Source: Treponema_I sp045599005 (lineage in GTDB: Bacteria; Spirochaetota; Spirochaetia; Treponematales; Treponemataceae). From it: a stretch of DNA of 64,000 nt. Shown one piece after another: positions 42,311 through 50,440 of the stretch. Positions within the stretch are counted from its first letter, which is position 1; every line of letters starts with the position of its first letter. Where the stretch lies: positions 1-64,000 of the forward strand of contig JAZRVF010000022.1 of the NCBI GenBank assembly GCA_045599005.1, given 5' to 3'. A program made the position numbers and the translations under genes. Under the pieces are notes generated by a model, which was not told the origin of the DNA, searched no databases, and worked only from the letters and a program-made list of their open reading frames with translations.

Positions 42311-43096
42311 TCAGAATGTAACAGCGAAGGATATTGCTCCCGGCAGTAATGCGGCTGAGAAGCCTCTGTCTTTTCTGCGGAATATTTCTGTGTGGTTGTG
42401 AAGCCAGGGTACAATGAAGCCGCAGAAACTTCCAAGTGCGGCACCTGCAATAACGTCTGTTGCAAAATGGTTTCCGCTCATTACGCGGAGTACTGCGACG
42501 GCGGCAGCCGATCCGATTGTGGCGGCGACAACAGGGATTTTTGCCTTTGATTCAGGAAAAATGCCGCAGAATGTGGTTGCGGTAAATACTGCCGCGGCAA
42601 AACTTCTTGTTGCATGTCCTGACGGACTTGAACAGAGCCAGTCTCCGTCTGAAAGAGCCTCTGCAGGGGCTCCTGCAAAGTAGGTATATGGACGGGCCCG
42701 GCTTACAAGAAGTTTTCCGGCCCATGCAAGGCTTTGCGCCATCATCATTGTTTCTGCATACTGGAAGCCGATATCTGACCAGGAATCTGAAGGAGCAGCT
42801 GCAAAAACTGCGGGTGTCGCAAAAATGGCAAACTGCAGGACAGATGCTGTGGTGTCCAAGGATTTGGAATAGGGTTGCATTGTAAGCCGGTCAAAAGCAT
42901 TCACTGTGGAAGGATCAAGAATATAAGGGGCTGGTGCAGCTGGTTTTTCAAACACTGTCTTTCCGGCGATGTATTCAAGAGCAAGTGTGCTGCCGAGTGT
43001 ACCGGCAGCGATAAAATCTGCGGAAATGGCAAAGGCTGCTGAATGACATGCGGTTGCAAGACAGAGAATGATAAAAAGTTTTTTACAGTATTTCAT
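42311..43096 (-). CDS. PAP2 family membrane phosphatase
   Basis: The 261 residues start with a signal-like or first membrane helix (LFIILCLATACHSAAFA). The three PAP2 phosphatase motifs follow in order: KLLVSRARP, CSSPSGHATRSF, and RVMSGNHFATDVIAG with the catalytic His. Several membrane helices lie between and after these. Members dephosphorylate lipid phosphates such as undecaprenyl diphosphate or phosphatidate at the outer face of the inner membrane. It ends 11 nt from the convergent hydrogenase gene. A -10 box ends 6 nt before the ATG. Confidence 0.9.
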   Translation of the reverse strand: MKYCKKLFIILCLATACHSAAFAISADFIAAGTLGSTLALEYIAGKTVFEKPAAPAPYILDPSTVNAFDRLTMQPYSKSLDTTASVLQFAIFATPAVFAAAPSDSWSDIGFQYAETMMMAQSLAWAGKLLVSRARPYTYFAGAPAEALSDGDWLCSSPSGHATRSFAAAVFTATTFCGIFPESKAKIPVVAATIGSAAAVAVLRVMSGNHFATDVIAGAALGSFCGFIVPWLHNHTEIFRRKDRGFSAALLPGAISFAVTF

Positions 43097-43131
43097 CCGG
43101 GCAGTATATGGAATTTGAAGGAAAGTTTAAA
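43097..43131 (-). promoter_or_regulatory. PAP2 phosphatase promoter, predicted leaderless
   Basis: On the minus strand TTTAAA (43126-43131), 17 nt, TATACT (43103-43108), then 6 nt to the ATG. There is no Shine-Dalgarno. Confidence 0.55.
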
Positions 43132-43213
43132 GCAATGAGAGTCCCTGTGTTGTGAGCCCCTGCCTCCGGCAATATGTTTTTGTCTGGTATACGAGATCAT
43201 TTTTCCGGGGCGT

Positions 43214-43319
43214 TGCGGGGGCGGAAAACTTGATCCGGTTCGGGCCCCCGCACGGTGGGTAGCGGAAGAGCGCGGAGCGTATGCTTCGCGGGCTGGAGCG
43301 CAGGGCGGTTGTCCGCCCT
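43214..43319. repeat. GC-rich cluster of hairpins upstream of def
   Basis: The 354-bp gap between the PAP2 gene and def carries a markedly GC-rich stretch with three stems. These are TGCGGGGGC/GCCCCCGCA (43214 and 43244), CGCGGAGC-gtat-GCTTCGCG (43271-43290, one G-T pair), and AGGGCGG-ttgt-CCGCCCT (43302-43319). It codes for nothing convincing. It looks like a dispersed intergenic repeat element. The remaining parts of the gap, apart from the two promoters, show nothing I can name. Confidence 0.65.
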
Positions 43320-43415
43320 TCCTGATGATCCGGGTATGGTTATCGCATCGGCTGTCTGTGTGGTCTGGTCGGTTTTGTTTGGTCCAATGGCAGTGCTTTG
43401 TCCCTTTTTCCATAA

Positions 43416-43450
43416 TTGACCTAAAACATGATATTTTATACCTTTATAAT
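43416..43450 (+). promoter_or_regulatory. def promoter region, predicted leaderless
   Basis: TTGACC (43416-43421) is followed by TATACC (43437-43442, 15-nt spacing) or TACCTT (43439-43444, 17-nt spacing). A further TATAAT abuts the ATG. Any of these leaves 0-8 nt before the def start codon, and there is no Shine-Dalgarno. Confidence 0.45.
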
Positions 43451-44005
43451 ATGACTGTCGTAACTCTTGGAAATGATGTTCTGCGTCAGAAATGTGTTCC
43501 GGTTGAAAATGTTACCGAAGAACACGCAAAACTTGCAGAAGAAATGTTTGAACTGATGGATGCTTCCGACGGAGTTGGTCTTGCCGCTCCTCAGGTAGGA
43601 CTTCCTATCCGTATGTTTGTGCTTATGTCCGACGATAATGTTCGCCGTGTATTTATAAATCCTCAGATTATTGCCACATCCACAGAGATTTGCGAGATGG
43701 AAGAAGGTTGTCTTTCAATCCCGGGGCTTTATGAAAAAATTCAGCGTCCTGCAAAGGTGACAGTGCAGGCTCTGAATGAAAAAGGAAAGCCTTTTGTTCT
43801 TGAGGCAGACGGACTTCTTGCCCGGATTATCCAGCATGAGAACGATCATCTGGACGGAATCCTTTATATTGACCGCGGTGATCCTCTCTTTAAGTTCAAG
43901 GCTGAGGAAAACGCAAAACGCCGTGAGGAGCGCCGTGAGAAAAAAGCGGCTGCAAAAGCTGCAAGGGCGGCAAAAATCGCTGCTAAAAAGGCGGCAAAAG
44001 AGTGA
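43451..44005 (+). CDS. def: peptide deformylase
   Basis: Deformylase removes the formyl group from new proteins. MTVVTLGNDVLRQKC is the standard opening, so 43451 is the start although longer in-frame starts exist upstream. Motif 1 GVGLAAPQVGL, motif 2 EEGCLSIPG (metal Cys 87) and motif 3 QHENDHLDG (His 129, Glu 130, His 133) are complete. The last ~30 residues are an extra Lys-, Arg- and Ala-rich helix, possibly ribosome-binding. The stop overlaps the fmt start by 3 bases. No Shine-Dalgarno is visible. Confidence 0.96.
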   Translation: MTVVTLGNDVLRQKCVPVENVTEEHAKLAEEMFELMDASDGVGLAAPQVGLPIRMFVLMSDDNVRRVFINPQIIATSTEICEMEEGCLSIPGLYEKIQRPAKVTVQALNEKGKPFVLEADGLLARIIQHENDHLDGILYIDRGDPLFKFKAEENAKRREERREKKAAAKAARAAKIAAKKAAKE

Positions 44006-44982
44006 AGATTTTATATGCCGGCAGTCCTGAACAGTCTGCAGCAGTACTTAAAAACCTTGCCTCTTTTGATTCCTGTGGTTCGGATTCTCTTGAAATTGTC
44101 GGAGTTCTTACCAATCCGCCAAGCGCAAAAGGCCGTCATGGAAGTCTGACTCCTACACCGGTTGCTGCTGTTGCTGAAGAACTGGGCATTCCTGTTCTTA
44201 CTCCTGAACATCTGGATTCCGCTGCCCGCGAACAGGTTGTCGCATTGAATCCTGACATTCTGGTGTGTTTTGCTTACGGAAGGATTTTCGGCCCCAAGTT
44301 CATGGCATTGTTTGAGAAGGGCGGAATCAATCTTCATCCGTCTCTTCTGCCCAGATACCGCGGCTGTGCGCCGGTTCAGGCGGCAATTCTTGCATGTGAG
44401 AAAGAAACAGGAATCACTGTGCAGAAGGTTGCCCAGGAAATGGATTCCGGTGACATACTGGTTCAGGAAAAACGTGTGCTTGACGGCACGGAGAATGCGG
44501 AAAGTTTTCTGAACCGGGTTGGCGATGAAGGAGCAGGGCTTCTTAAGCAGGCCCTGGACATGATCGCTTCCGGTAATGATGCCGGGGTTCCTCAGAAAAA
44601 TGAGGATGCCACTTATTGCACTATGCTCAGAAAGGAAGACGGTGCTATTGACTGGACAAAGTCTGCCCGTCAGATTGACGCACAGATCAGGGCCTTTTAT
44701 CCCTGGCCGCTGGCATTTACCCAAGGTGACTGCAACGGTACAATGACAACGCTCCGTATACATGAAGCCTGTGTTTATGACGGTAATGCGCCGGACTGCG
44801 CTTCTGGTGCTGAGCCGGGAACTGTGCTTGCCGCTGACAGAAAGCAGGGCATTCTGATTCAGACAGGAGATGGTGTGCTGGCTGTGAGAAAACTGCAGTG
44901 GCAGGCAAAAAAGGCAATGAATTCAACTGATTTTATGAACGGAACACGGAATTTCGTGGGAACCCGTTGTATAAAGGAATAG
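44002..44982 (+). CDS. fmt: methionyl-tRNA formyltransferase
   Basis: Fmt formylates initiator Met-tRNA using 10-formyl-tetrahydrofolate. The 326-residue protein starts with GTG overlapping the def stop (GTGA). It has the N-terminal LYAGSPEQSAAVL, the catalytic FGPKFMALFEKGGINLHPSL and PRYRGCAPVQAAI segments, and MDSGDILVQ. The C-terminal OB-like domain begins near residue 210. Pairing with def is near universal in bacteria and here is translationally coupled. A PASTA protein follows at 20 nt. Confidence 0.96.
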   Translation: MKILYAGSPEQSAAVLKNLASFDSCGSDSLEIVGVLTNPPSAKGRHGSLTPTPVAAVAEELGIPVLTPEHLDSAAREQVVALNPDILVCFAYGRIFGPKFMALFEKGGINLHPSLLPRYRGCAPVQAAILACEKETGITVQKVAQEMDSGDILVQEKRVLDGTENAESFLNRVGDEGAGLLKQALDMIASGNDAGVPQKNEDATYCTMLRKEDGAIDWTKSARQIDAQIRAFYPWPLAFTQGDCNGTMTTLRIHEACVYDGNAPDCASGAEPGTVLAADRKQGILIQTGDGVLAVRKLQWQAKKAMNSTDFMNGTRNFVGTRCIKE

Positions 44983-45002
44983 TTTTTTAAGGGAATATTC
45001 AT

Positions 45003-46292
45003 ATGGCAAAAAAAACAAAAAAAGAAACGAAAAATGAAGACAGAAGCAGAAGTGCAGAAGTGGTCCGGCCTGTTGATACGGCTGTTCCCGGGCCTGTAAC
45101 TGATGCTGCACAGAATGCCGGGACTGAACAGGAGACAGTGAAGACTGAGGAACCGGCTGCTGAAGAGAAATCTGCTGCAGAAAGTGAGTCTTCAGCGGCT
45201 GCTGAATCTGCAGGAACCGGTGATAAAAAAGTCCGGAAACCCAGGAAAGAGAAGCCAGCAAAAGCAGAGACCCCGAAAGAGAAGAAAGGACTCGGTTTCC
45301 ACTATCATAATTATCTGGAGAGACTTCAGCTGAGCGGCAGGACGTTGGCCTGGACCGTGCTTTTTATTGTCTGTCTGATGGGCGCTGCCAGTGTGGGCGT
45401 GTTTTTCTGGATGGTGAAAAGTCCGGAGGAAGTTCTTGTTGACAATTACGTGGGGCTCAGTCTGGAAGAAGCTCTGCTCAAAATGCAGGTAAAGGAACTG
45501 TATCCAAAAATCCAGCTCCGTTATTCTGATCTTCTGAACAACAAAGGTACCGTTCTTGAGCAGGATCCGCCTTCTGGAACTATCTCCAAAGCCGGCCGCC
45601 GCATAACGCTTACAGTAAGCCGCGGTATTGTTGTTGACCGTGTAGGCAGTTATATCGGACAGAAAGTTGATGATGTGCGTCTTGCACTGCAGACTCTCTT
45701 CTCCGGATCAACTCCGCTGATCAGAATGCCGGACAAACTGATGTATGTTGCTGATGAATCTGAGCCTGGAACAATTCTTGAGCAGGATCCGCCGGCCGAC
45801 ACACTGCTTTCTTCACCTGTGGAACTTTCTCTGGTTGTATCAAGCGGTCCCGGAGATGAAACCACAAAAGTGCCGTGGCTGGTAGGATACTCCCTCAATG
45901 ATGCGCTGCTCATGATGAGCCGTTACAAGGTGATCTACACCTTTACACGCAGACTGCCCCGCGGTTCGGAAAAAGCCGGGACAATTGTCTCTCAGACATC
46001 GCCCGGAAACGGAGAGGAAGTCAGTGTCTATTCAAATGCACAGGCTGTGATCGCTCTGCCTGACGAAGTGGTCAACGGCACAGTCTACGGTATCTACGAA
46101 ACCACTCTGCCTGCATATCCTTACGCACTTTCCGTAAGGCTTGATGTGATTCCTCCTGAAGGAGACTCTTACTCACTGGTCACATTGCGTCACACCGGAG
46201 GACTCCTGACAATCCCATATGCAGTTCCTCAGTTCAGCGAACTGGTTCTGTATGTCCAGGACTCAGAAATCGGCCGCACAATGGCTCAGTAA
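45003..46292 (+). CDS. single-pass membrane protein with three PASTA domains
   Basis: A ~100-residue cytoplasmic part rich in Lys, Glu and Ala is followed by one membrane helix (TLAWTVLFIVCLMGAASVGVF, residues ~116-137). Three PASTA domains follow (from about 142, 210 and 285), marked by LVDNYVGLSLEEALLKM, GTVLEQDPPSGT and GTILEQDPPADT, and a C-terminal beta region of ~75 residues closes the protein. PASTA domains bind peptidoglycan fragments or beta-lactams in other bacteria, usually on kinases or penicillin-binding proteins. Here no such catalytic domain is attached. AAGGGA precedes the ATG. The def-fmt-PASTA order suggests one operon. Confidence 0.9.
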   Translation: MAKKTKKETKNEDRSRSAEVVRPVDTAVPGPVTDAAQNAGTEQETVKTEEPAAEEKSAAESESSAAAESAGTGDKKVRKPRKEKPAKAETPKEKKGLGFHYHNYLERLQLSGRTLAWTVLFIVCLMGAASVGVFFWMVKSPEEVLVDNYVGLSLEEALLKMQVKELYPKIQLRYSDLLNNKGTVLEQDPPSGTISKAGRRITLTVSRGIVVDRVGSYIGQKVDDVRLALQTLFSGSTPLIRMPDKLMYVADESEPGTILEQDPPADTLLSSPVELSLVVSSGPGDETTKVPWLVGYSLNDALLMMSRYKVIYTFTRRLPRGSEKAGTIVSQTSPGNGEEVSVYSNAQAVIALPDEVVNGTVYGIYETTLPAYPYALSVRLDVIPPEGDSYSLVTLRHTGGLLTIPYAVPQFSELVLYVQDSEIGRTMAQ

Positions 46293-46302
46293 ATCAGTAA
46301 GC

Positions 46303-47682
46303 ATGAGTAAGTGGATCGGGTCCAGAAGTTTCTACAGTAATATCTGCCGCATTGCTGTCCCTATTGTTGTCCAGAATGCGATCTCAAACTTTGTGAATCT
46401 TCTGGACAACATAATGGTCGGGCAGACGGGCACCGATCCGATGAACGGTGTCTCCGTAGTCAATCAGCTGCTCTTTGTCTTCAACCTTTTTGTGTGGGGC
46501 GCACTCAGCGGGGCAAGCATCTTTACGGCCCAGTATTACGGTAAAGGCGATACGAAAGGCGTCCGTGACACTTTCCGCGCCAAAATACTGATGGTTGTCT
46601 GTGTCCTGGCTGTCAGTTCAGCTGCTCTGGTAATCTTCGGTGAAGACCTTATCTCCCTGTTCCTGCATCAGACTGACGGCATAGGAAATGCGGAGGCAAC
46701 TCTGGCGTTCGGTCTGGACTATCTTCACATAATGCTGGTGGGACTTGTTCCGCTTTCAATAGCCATGGCTTATTCCAACACCCTGCGTGGAACCGGTGAC
46801 ACACGGCTTCCTATGATCGCGGGAATTGTTTCGGTTTTTGTAAACCTTGCCTTGAATTATGTACTGATTTTCGGACACTTCGGCGCTCCTGCAATGGGTG
46901 TAAGAGGAGCAGCTGTGGCTACGGTGGTCTCCCGTTTTGTGGAAGCATTCATAATCATCATTTATACCCATACCCACAAAGAAAGATGCGCTTTTATCGT
47001 AAATGCGTACAGATCTCTCAGGATTCCGGCTCCGCTGATAAAGCAGATCCTCATCAAAGGCACGCCTCTTGCCATGAACGAGGCACTATGGTCTCTGGGA
47101 CTGACTTTCCTGACACAGTGCTATTCTCTGCGCGGGCTTTCTGTTGTGGCTGCATTGAACATCACTTCAACAATCTCAAATCTGTTCAACGTTGTTTTCT
47201 TTGCTCTGGGCGAATCAATCTCGATTATTGCAGGTCAGCTTCTCGGTGCGAAAAAAATGGAAGAGGCAAAAGACACTGTTCGCAAAACCCTTTTCATGTC
47301 GGTGGCGGTTTGTGTGGTTATCGGTGGAATCATGGCCAGTCTGAGCAGTGTGTTCCCGGCGATTTACAACACAGAGCAGCAGGTTAAAGATCTGGCTTCA
47401 AAATTCATTCTTGTATGTTCAGCAATGATGCCCTTCTGCGCCTGTATGCACGGCTGTTATTTCACAATCCGTACCGGCGGCCGCACAATGATCACTTTCC
47501 TGTTTGACAGCTGCTCTCTTTGGATTCTTGCGGTGCCGATGGCTTTCTGTCTTTCTCATTTCACCGGCCTGAACATTGTGATGATCTATCTGCTGGTTCA
47601 ATCTGTTGATATTTTCAAGGCTGTTCTCGGCGTGGTTCTGGTAAAATCCGGAATCTGGATTCAGAACATAGTTGAAAAATAG
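46303..47682 (+). CDS. MATE family efflux transporter
   Basis: The 459-residue protein has 12 hydrophobic segments in two related halves. IVVQNAISNFVNLLDNIMVGQ near the N-terminus is a MATE hallmark. ATG 46303 (MSKWIGSRSFYSN) gives the normal length; in-frame starts further upstream overlap the PASTA gene and add unrelated residues. No strong Shine-Dalgarno is visible, so coupling with the gene 10 nt upstream is likely. It exports cationic drugs or metabolites in exchange for Na+ or H+; the substrate is unknown. Confidence 0.92.
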   Translation: MSKWIGSRSFYSNICRIAVPIVVQNAISNFVNLLDNIMVGQTGTDPMNGVSVVNQLLFVFNLFVWGALSGASIFTAQYYGKGDTKGVRDTFRAKILMVVCVLAVSSAALVIFGEDLISLFLHQTDGIGNAEATLAFGLDYLHIMLVGLVPLSIAMAYSNTLRGTGDTRLPMIAGIVSVFVNLALNYVLIFGHFGAPAMGVRGAAVATVVSRFVEAFIIIIYTHTHKERCAFIVNAYRSLRIPAPLIKQILIKGTPLAMNEALWSLGLTFLTQCYSLRGLSVVAALNITSTISNLFNVVFFALGESISIIAGQLLGAKKMEEAKDTVRKTLFMSVAVCVVIGGIMASLSSVFPAIYNTEQQVKDLASKFILVCSAMMPFCACMHGCYFTIRTGGRTMITFLFDSCSLWILAVPMAFCLSHFTGLNIVMIYLLVQSVDIFKAVLGVVLVKSGIWIQNIVEK

Positions 47683-47687
47683 TCTGT

Positions 47688-47723
47688 TTGCACAAAACTG
47701 AACAAATCGGCATAATTGACGCC
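47688..47723 (+). promoter_or_regulatory. EamA transporter promoter, predicted leaderless
   Basis: TTGCAC (47688-47693), 17 nt, CATAAT (47711-47716), then 7 nt to the ATG at 47724. There is no Shine-Dalgarno. Confidence 0.6.
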
Positions 47724-48647
47724 ATGAAAAAACTTGTAGGAATCCCCGCTCTTGTTCTCTGTGCCCTTCTCTGGAGCACCGGCGGCGTTCTTGTGAAACT
47801 GGTGCCCTGGAACGCTTTTGCAATTTCTGCAGTGCGCAGTATCATCGGCGGTGTGTTCATGTGTCTCTGGGTCAGAAGACTTCCGAACTTTGTGATCCGA
47901 TCCGCAGATGGAAACAGGATTGACAGAAAAGCGACACTCAATCTGTGGCTTGGCGGTCTGATGTATGCCCTTACCATGATTTTCTACGTTCTTGGCAACA
48001 AACTGACTGCCGCGGTGAATGTTATTGTTCTTGAATATACAAGTCCGATTTATATAATTCTTTTTGCACCTCTTCTTACAAAGGAGAAGAACCGGCCATC
48101 AGACTATCTCACGGCTCTCGGAGTAATGGGTGGAATGGTGCTGTTTTTCTCTGAAGGCATGGAAACCGGAAACCTTGCGGGAAACATTCTGGGTATGCTT
48201 TCCGGTGTTACTTACGGTTTTGCAACGATTTTCATGCGCCGGCAGGGTTCCGAGGATTCGATCAATTCCTTTCTGATTTCTCACGTGATTGCGGCTGTTG
48301 TCTGTCTTCCTGTTGCAATATCTCTTGGATTCGCTGATCCGGTAGCGGCTTTATCAGGGGAATCAGTTTCTTCCGCGGGATATTCCCTCTGGATTGCAGT
48401 TGCAGGCATTGTGCTTCTGGGCATTTTTCAGGTGGGTTTTCCTTCAATTCTTTATTCCCGCGGACTTATCGGCGTGCGGGCACTTACTGCCTCTTTCGTG
48501 TCAATGATTGAGCCGCTTATGAACCCGGTCTGGGTGATGCTTCTTGTGGGGGAAGTGCCGTCTCTGAGAAGCATCGGAGGGAGTGTGATCATTCTGGGAT
48601 GCATTCTTTTGCGGTCGGCAGTTCAGTCACGAGATTCGGAGGGATAA
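47724..48647 (+). CDS. EamA/DMT family transporter
   Basis: MKKLVGIPALVLCALLWSTGGVLVKL is the typical opening of a ten-helix drug/metabolite transporter, followed by two EamA repeats of about 140 residues each. The second ends with FVSMIEPLMNPVWVMLLVGE, the usual helix-9 motif. The 307 residues are normal. Members export amino acids or metabolites. The start lies directly behind a promoter with no room for a Shine-Dalgarno. An in-frame ATG at 47688 overlaps the -35 box and is unlikely. Confidence 0.92.
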   Translation: MKKLVGIPALVLCALLWSTGGVLVKLVPWNAFAISAVRSIIGGVFMCLWVRRLPNFVIRSADGNRIDRKATLNLWLGGLMYALTMIFYVLGNKLTAAVNVIVLEYTSPIYIILFAPLLTKEKNRPSDYLTALGVMGGMVLFFSEGMETGNLAGNILGMLSGVTYGFATIFMRRQGSEDSINSFLISHVIAAVVCLPVAISLGFADPVAALSGESVSSAGYSLWIAVAGIVLLGIFQVGFPSILYSRGLIGVRALTASFVSMIEPLMNPVWVMLLVGEVPSLRSIGGSVIILGCILLRSAVQSRDSEG

Positions 48648-48751
48648 AAATCAGTGCTGCCTTACGTCATACGGGTCGGCTTTGTTCAAGTTGTGCTGAC
48701 GCACAAGTTCACACGCCGGCGCCTGTCTGACTCCGGCAGCCCTGATTTTTT
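48647..48751 (+). terminator. long palindromic terminator after the EamA gene, copy 1 of a tandem pair
   Basis: AAAATCAGtGCTGCC (48647-48661) pairs with GGCAGCcCTGATTTT (48735-48749, one mismatch) and is followed by more T. Inside are GTCGGC/GCCGGC (48675 and 48715) and TTGTGC-tgac-GCACAA (48691-48706). The stem starts inside the stop codon of the transporter gene. Confidence 0.75.
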
Positions 48752-48776
48752 GCTGTAAGGACGAGATAGGGAATGG

Positions 48777-48880
48777 AAAAATCAGTGCTGCCTTACGTCG
48801 GAGTTTGTTGCTAAGCTTGAGTTGTGCTGGCGCACAAGCAAGCCCGCAACGAAAGCCCCGACTCCGGCAGTCATGTTTTT
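48777..48880. repeat. nested palindrome, copy 2 of a tandem pair
   Basis: It begins with the same 22 or so bases as copy 1 (AATCAGTGCTGCCTTACGTC) and ends alike (ACTCCGGCAG). The inner stems are TTGTGC-tggc-GCACAA and CGGAGT/ACTCCG. The middle sequence differs from copy 1, but the arms still pair. The remaining bases to the M32 gene hold only its AAAGGAAAGG ribosome site. Confidence 0.75.
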
Positions 48881-48907
48881 ATGCTTGAAAAAAAAGGAAA
48901 GGAAAAT

Positions 48908-50422
48908 ATGACAGACAGACTTAATGAAGCTTATGAAAAAGTTGAAAACACGCTTAAAGAGATGGCCGTTTATGAGAATGCGGTTCATGTATTGAATTTT
49001 GACCTGGAGACAATCTGTCCAAAAGCCGCAATGGAGAATCAGGCTGAGACGATGGCCTTCCTTTCCAACAAGGCTTTCATCCTGTCAAAGGATCCGGCCT
49101 TTATTGAAGCGGCTGAACTGCTTTATGCTGAGGTTGCGGGTCTGGACAATGATTTTCAGAAGAAACTTGCAGAATCGCTTCATGAGAATTATCTGAAAAC
49201 CAAAAATATTACTCCTGAGATGGACAGAGAATTCAGTGTGATTCTGAACAGCGCTTATATTGACTGGCTTGACGCAAAGGAAAAATCTGATTTTGACCGT
49301 TTTGCTCCCAGTCTGGAGAAAGTCAGGGATGTGCAGCTTAAACAGATTGAACTCCGTGAGGAAAAACTGCCGGTCCCTTATGACAATCTGCTGAATGATT
49401 ACGAAAAAGGAATTACTCAGGAAGATCTGGACAGAATTTTCGGACAATGCAAAGAACGTCTTGTTCCACTGCTCAAAGAAATCACAGAATGCAGAAAAAA
49501 TATCCGCACTGATTTTCTGTTCCGCACTGTGACTGACAGCCAGCAGAAAGAATTTGCCCGTTATCTTCTGGAGACAATCGGTTATGATTTTAACCGCGGA
49601 GCTTTCACCACAACAGAGCATCCTTTCACTGACGGACTTGCAAAGGATGACGTGCGCGTGACGACCCATTACCATCCCGATATGCTTCATTCAAGCATGT
49701 ATTCGATCATTCACGAAGGTGGTCACGCACTTTTTGAGCTGCTGCAGCCGGAAGAAAACCATCAGTATTTCATCAATAATCTTAAGACAATGGGCCAGCA
49801 CGAATCAGTTTCCCGTTTTTACGAAAACCGTATCGGCCGTTCCAGAGAATTTGTTCATCTGATTTTTCCCAAGGCGAAAGAGATTTTCCCGCAGGTGTTC
49901 AATGACGTTACCGAAGAGGAATTCTACCGGGCGATCAATGTTGTTGAACCAAGTCTTATCCGAACTGAAGCGGACGAATTCACATACACTTTCCACATCA
50001 TAATCCGTTACGAGCTTGAGAAAGAGATTGTCGCGGGTACTGTGGACATAAAAGATCTGCCGGCTCTCTGGAACAGAAAATACAAAGAATATCTTGGAAT
50101 TGAACCGGATTGCGACAGAAACGGAATCCTTCAGGATGTGCACTGGTCAAGCGGTTTCGGTTATTTCTGCACTTACGCTTTGGGCAATATGTACAATGCT
50201 ATGTATTACAACAAAATGGCTGAGGAGATCGATCTGCCTGCCGCAGTCAGTTCCGGTGACTTTGCAAAAATCAACGGCTGGATGCAGGAAAAAGTGTTCA
50301 GAAAAGCGGACCGCCTTGCTCCGAAAGACTGGATAAAGGAAATTACAGGAAGGGATTTTACCGCAGCTGATTTTCTGGATTACCTGGAAGAAAAATACAA
50401 AGGCTTGTATTTTGGCGACTAG
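48908..50422 (+). CDS. M32 family metallocarboxypeptidase (Taq type)
   Basis: The 504 residues match thermostable carboxypeptidase 1 (Taq) in length and helical character. The zinc motif HEXXH is present as SIIHEGGHALFELL near residue 263, with DGLAKDDVRVTTHYHPDM before it and EADEFTYTFHIIIRYELE after it. Both are M32 signatures. ATG 48908 (MTDRLNEAYEKVEN) has AAAGGAAAGG upstream; an in-frame ATG at 48824 lies inside the palindromic element and is rejected. No signal peptide is present, so it trims peptides in the cytoplasm. Confidence 0.95.
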   Translation: MTDRLNEAYEKVENTLKEMAVYENAVHVLNFDLETICPKAAMENQAETMAFLSNKAFILSKDPAFIEAAELLYAEVAGLDNDFQKKLAESLHENYLKTKNITPEMDREFSVILNSAYIDWLDAKEKSDFDRFAPSLEKVRDVQLKQIELREEKLPVPYDNLLNDYEKGITQEDLDRIFGQCKERLVPLLKEITECRKNIRTDFLFRTVTDSQQKEFARYLLETIGYDFNRGAFTTTEHPFTDGLAKDDVRVTTHYHPDMLHSSMYSIIHEGGHALFELLQPEENHQYFINNLKTMGQHESVSRFYENRIGRSREFVHLIFPKAKEIFPQVFNDVTEEEFYRAINVVEPSLIRTEADEFTYTFHIIIRYELEKEIVAGTVDIKDLPALWNRKYKEYLGIEPDCDRNGILQDVHWSSGFGYFCTYALGNMYNAMYYNKMAEEIDLPAAVSSGDFAKINGWMQEKVFRKADRLAPKDWIKEITGRDFTAADFLDYLEEKYKGLYFGD

Positions 50423-50440
50423 CATTCTATAATTTTCCCC
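50405..50440 (+). promoter_or_regulatory. hybrid kinase promoter, predicted leaderless
   Basis: TTGTAT (50405-50410), 17 nt, TATAAT (50428-50433), then 7 nt to the ATG. The -35 box lies inside the end of the M32 gene. There is no Shine-Dalgarno. Confidence 0.65.

Noticed and set aside
43097..43450. Protein-coding gene in the GC-rich gap before def
   Set aside because: Open frames here overlap palindromes, have no ribosome site and show no family-like composition.
48648..48907. tRNA or small structured RNA gene
   Set aside because: The stems are nested palindromes with shared ends; no cloverleaf, anticodon arm or CCA could be fitted.
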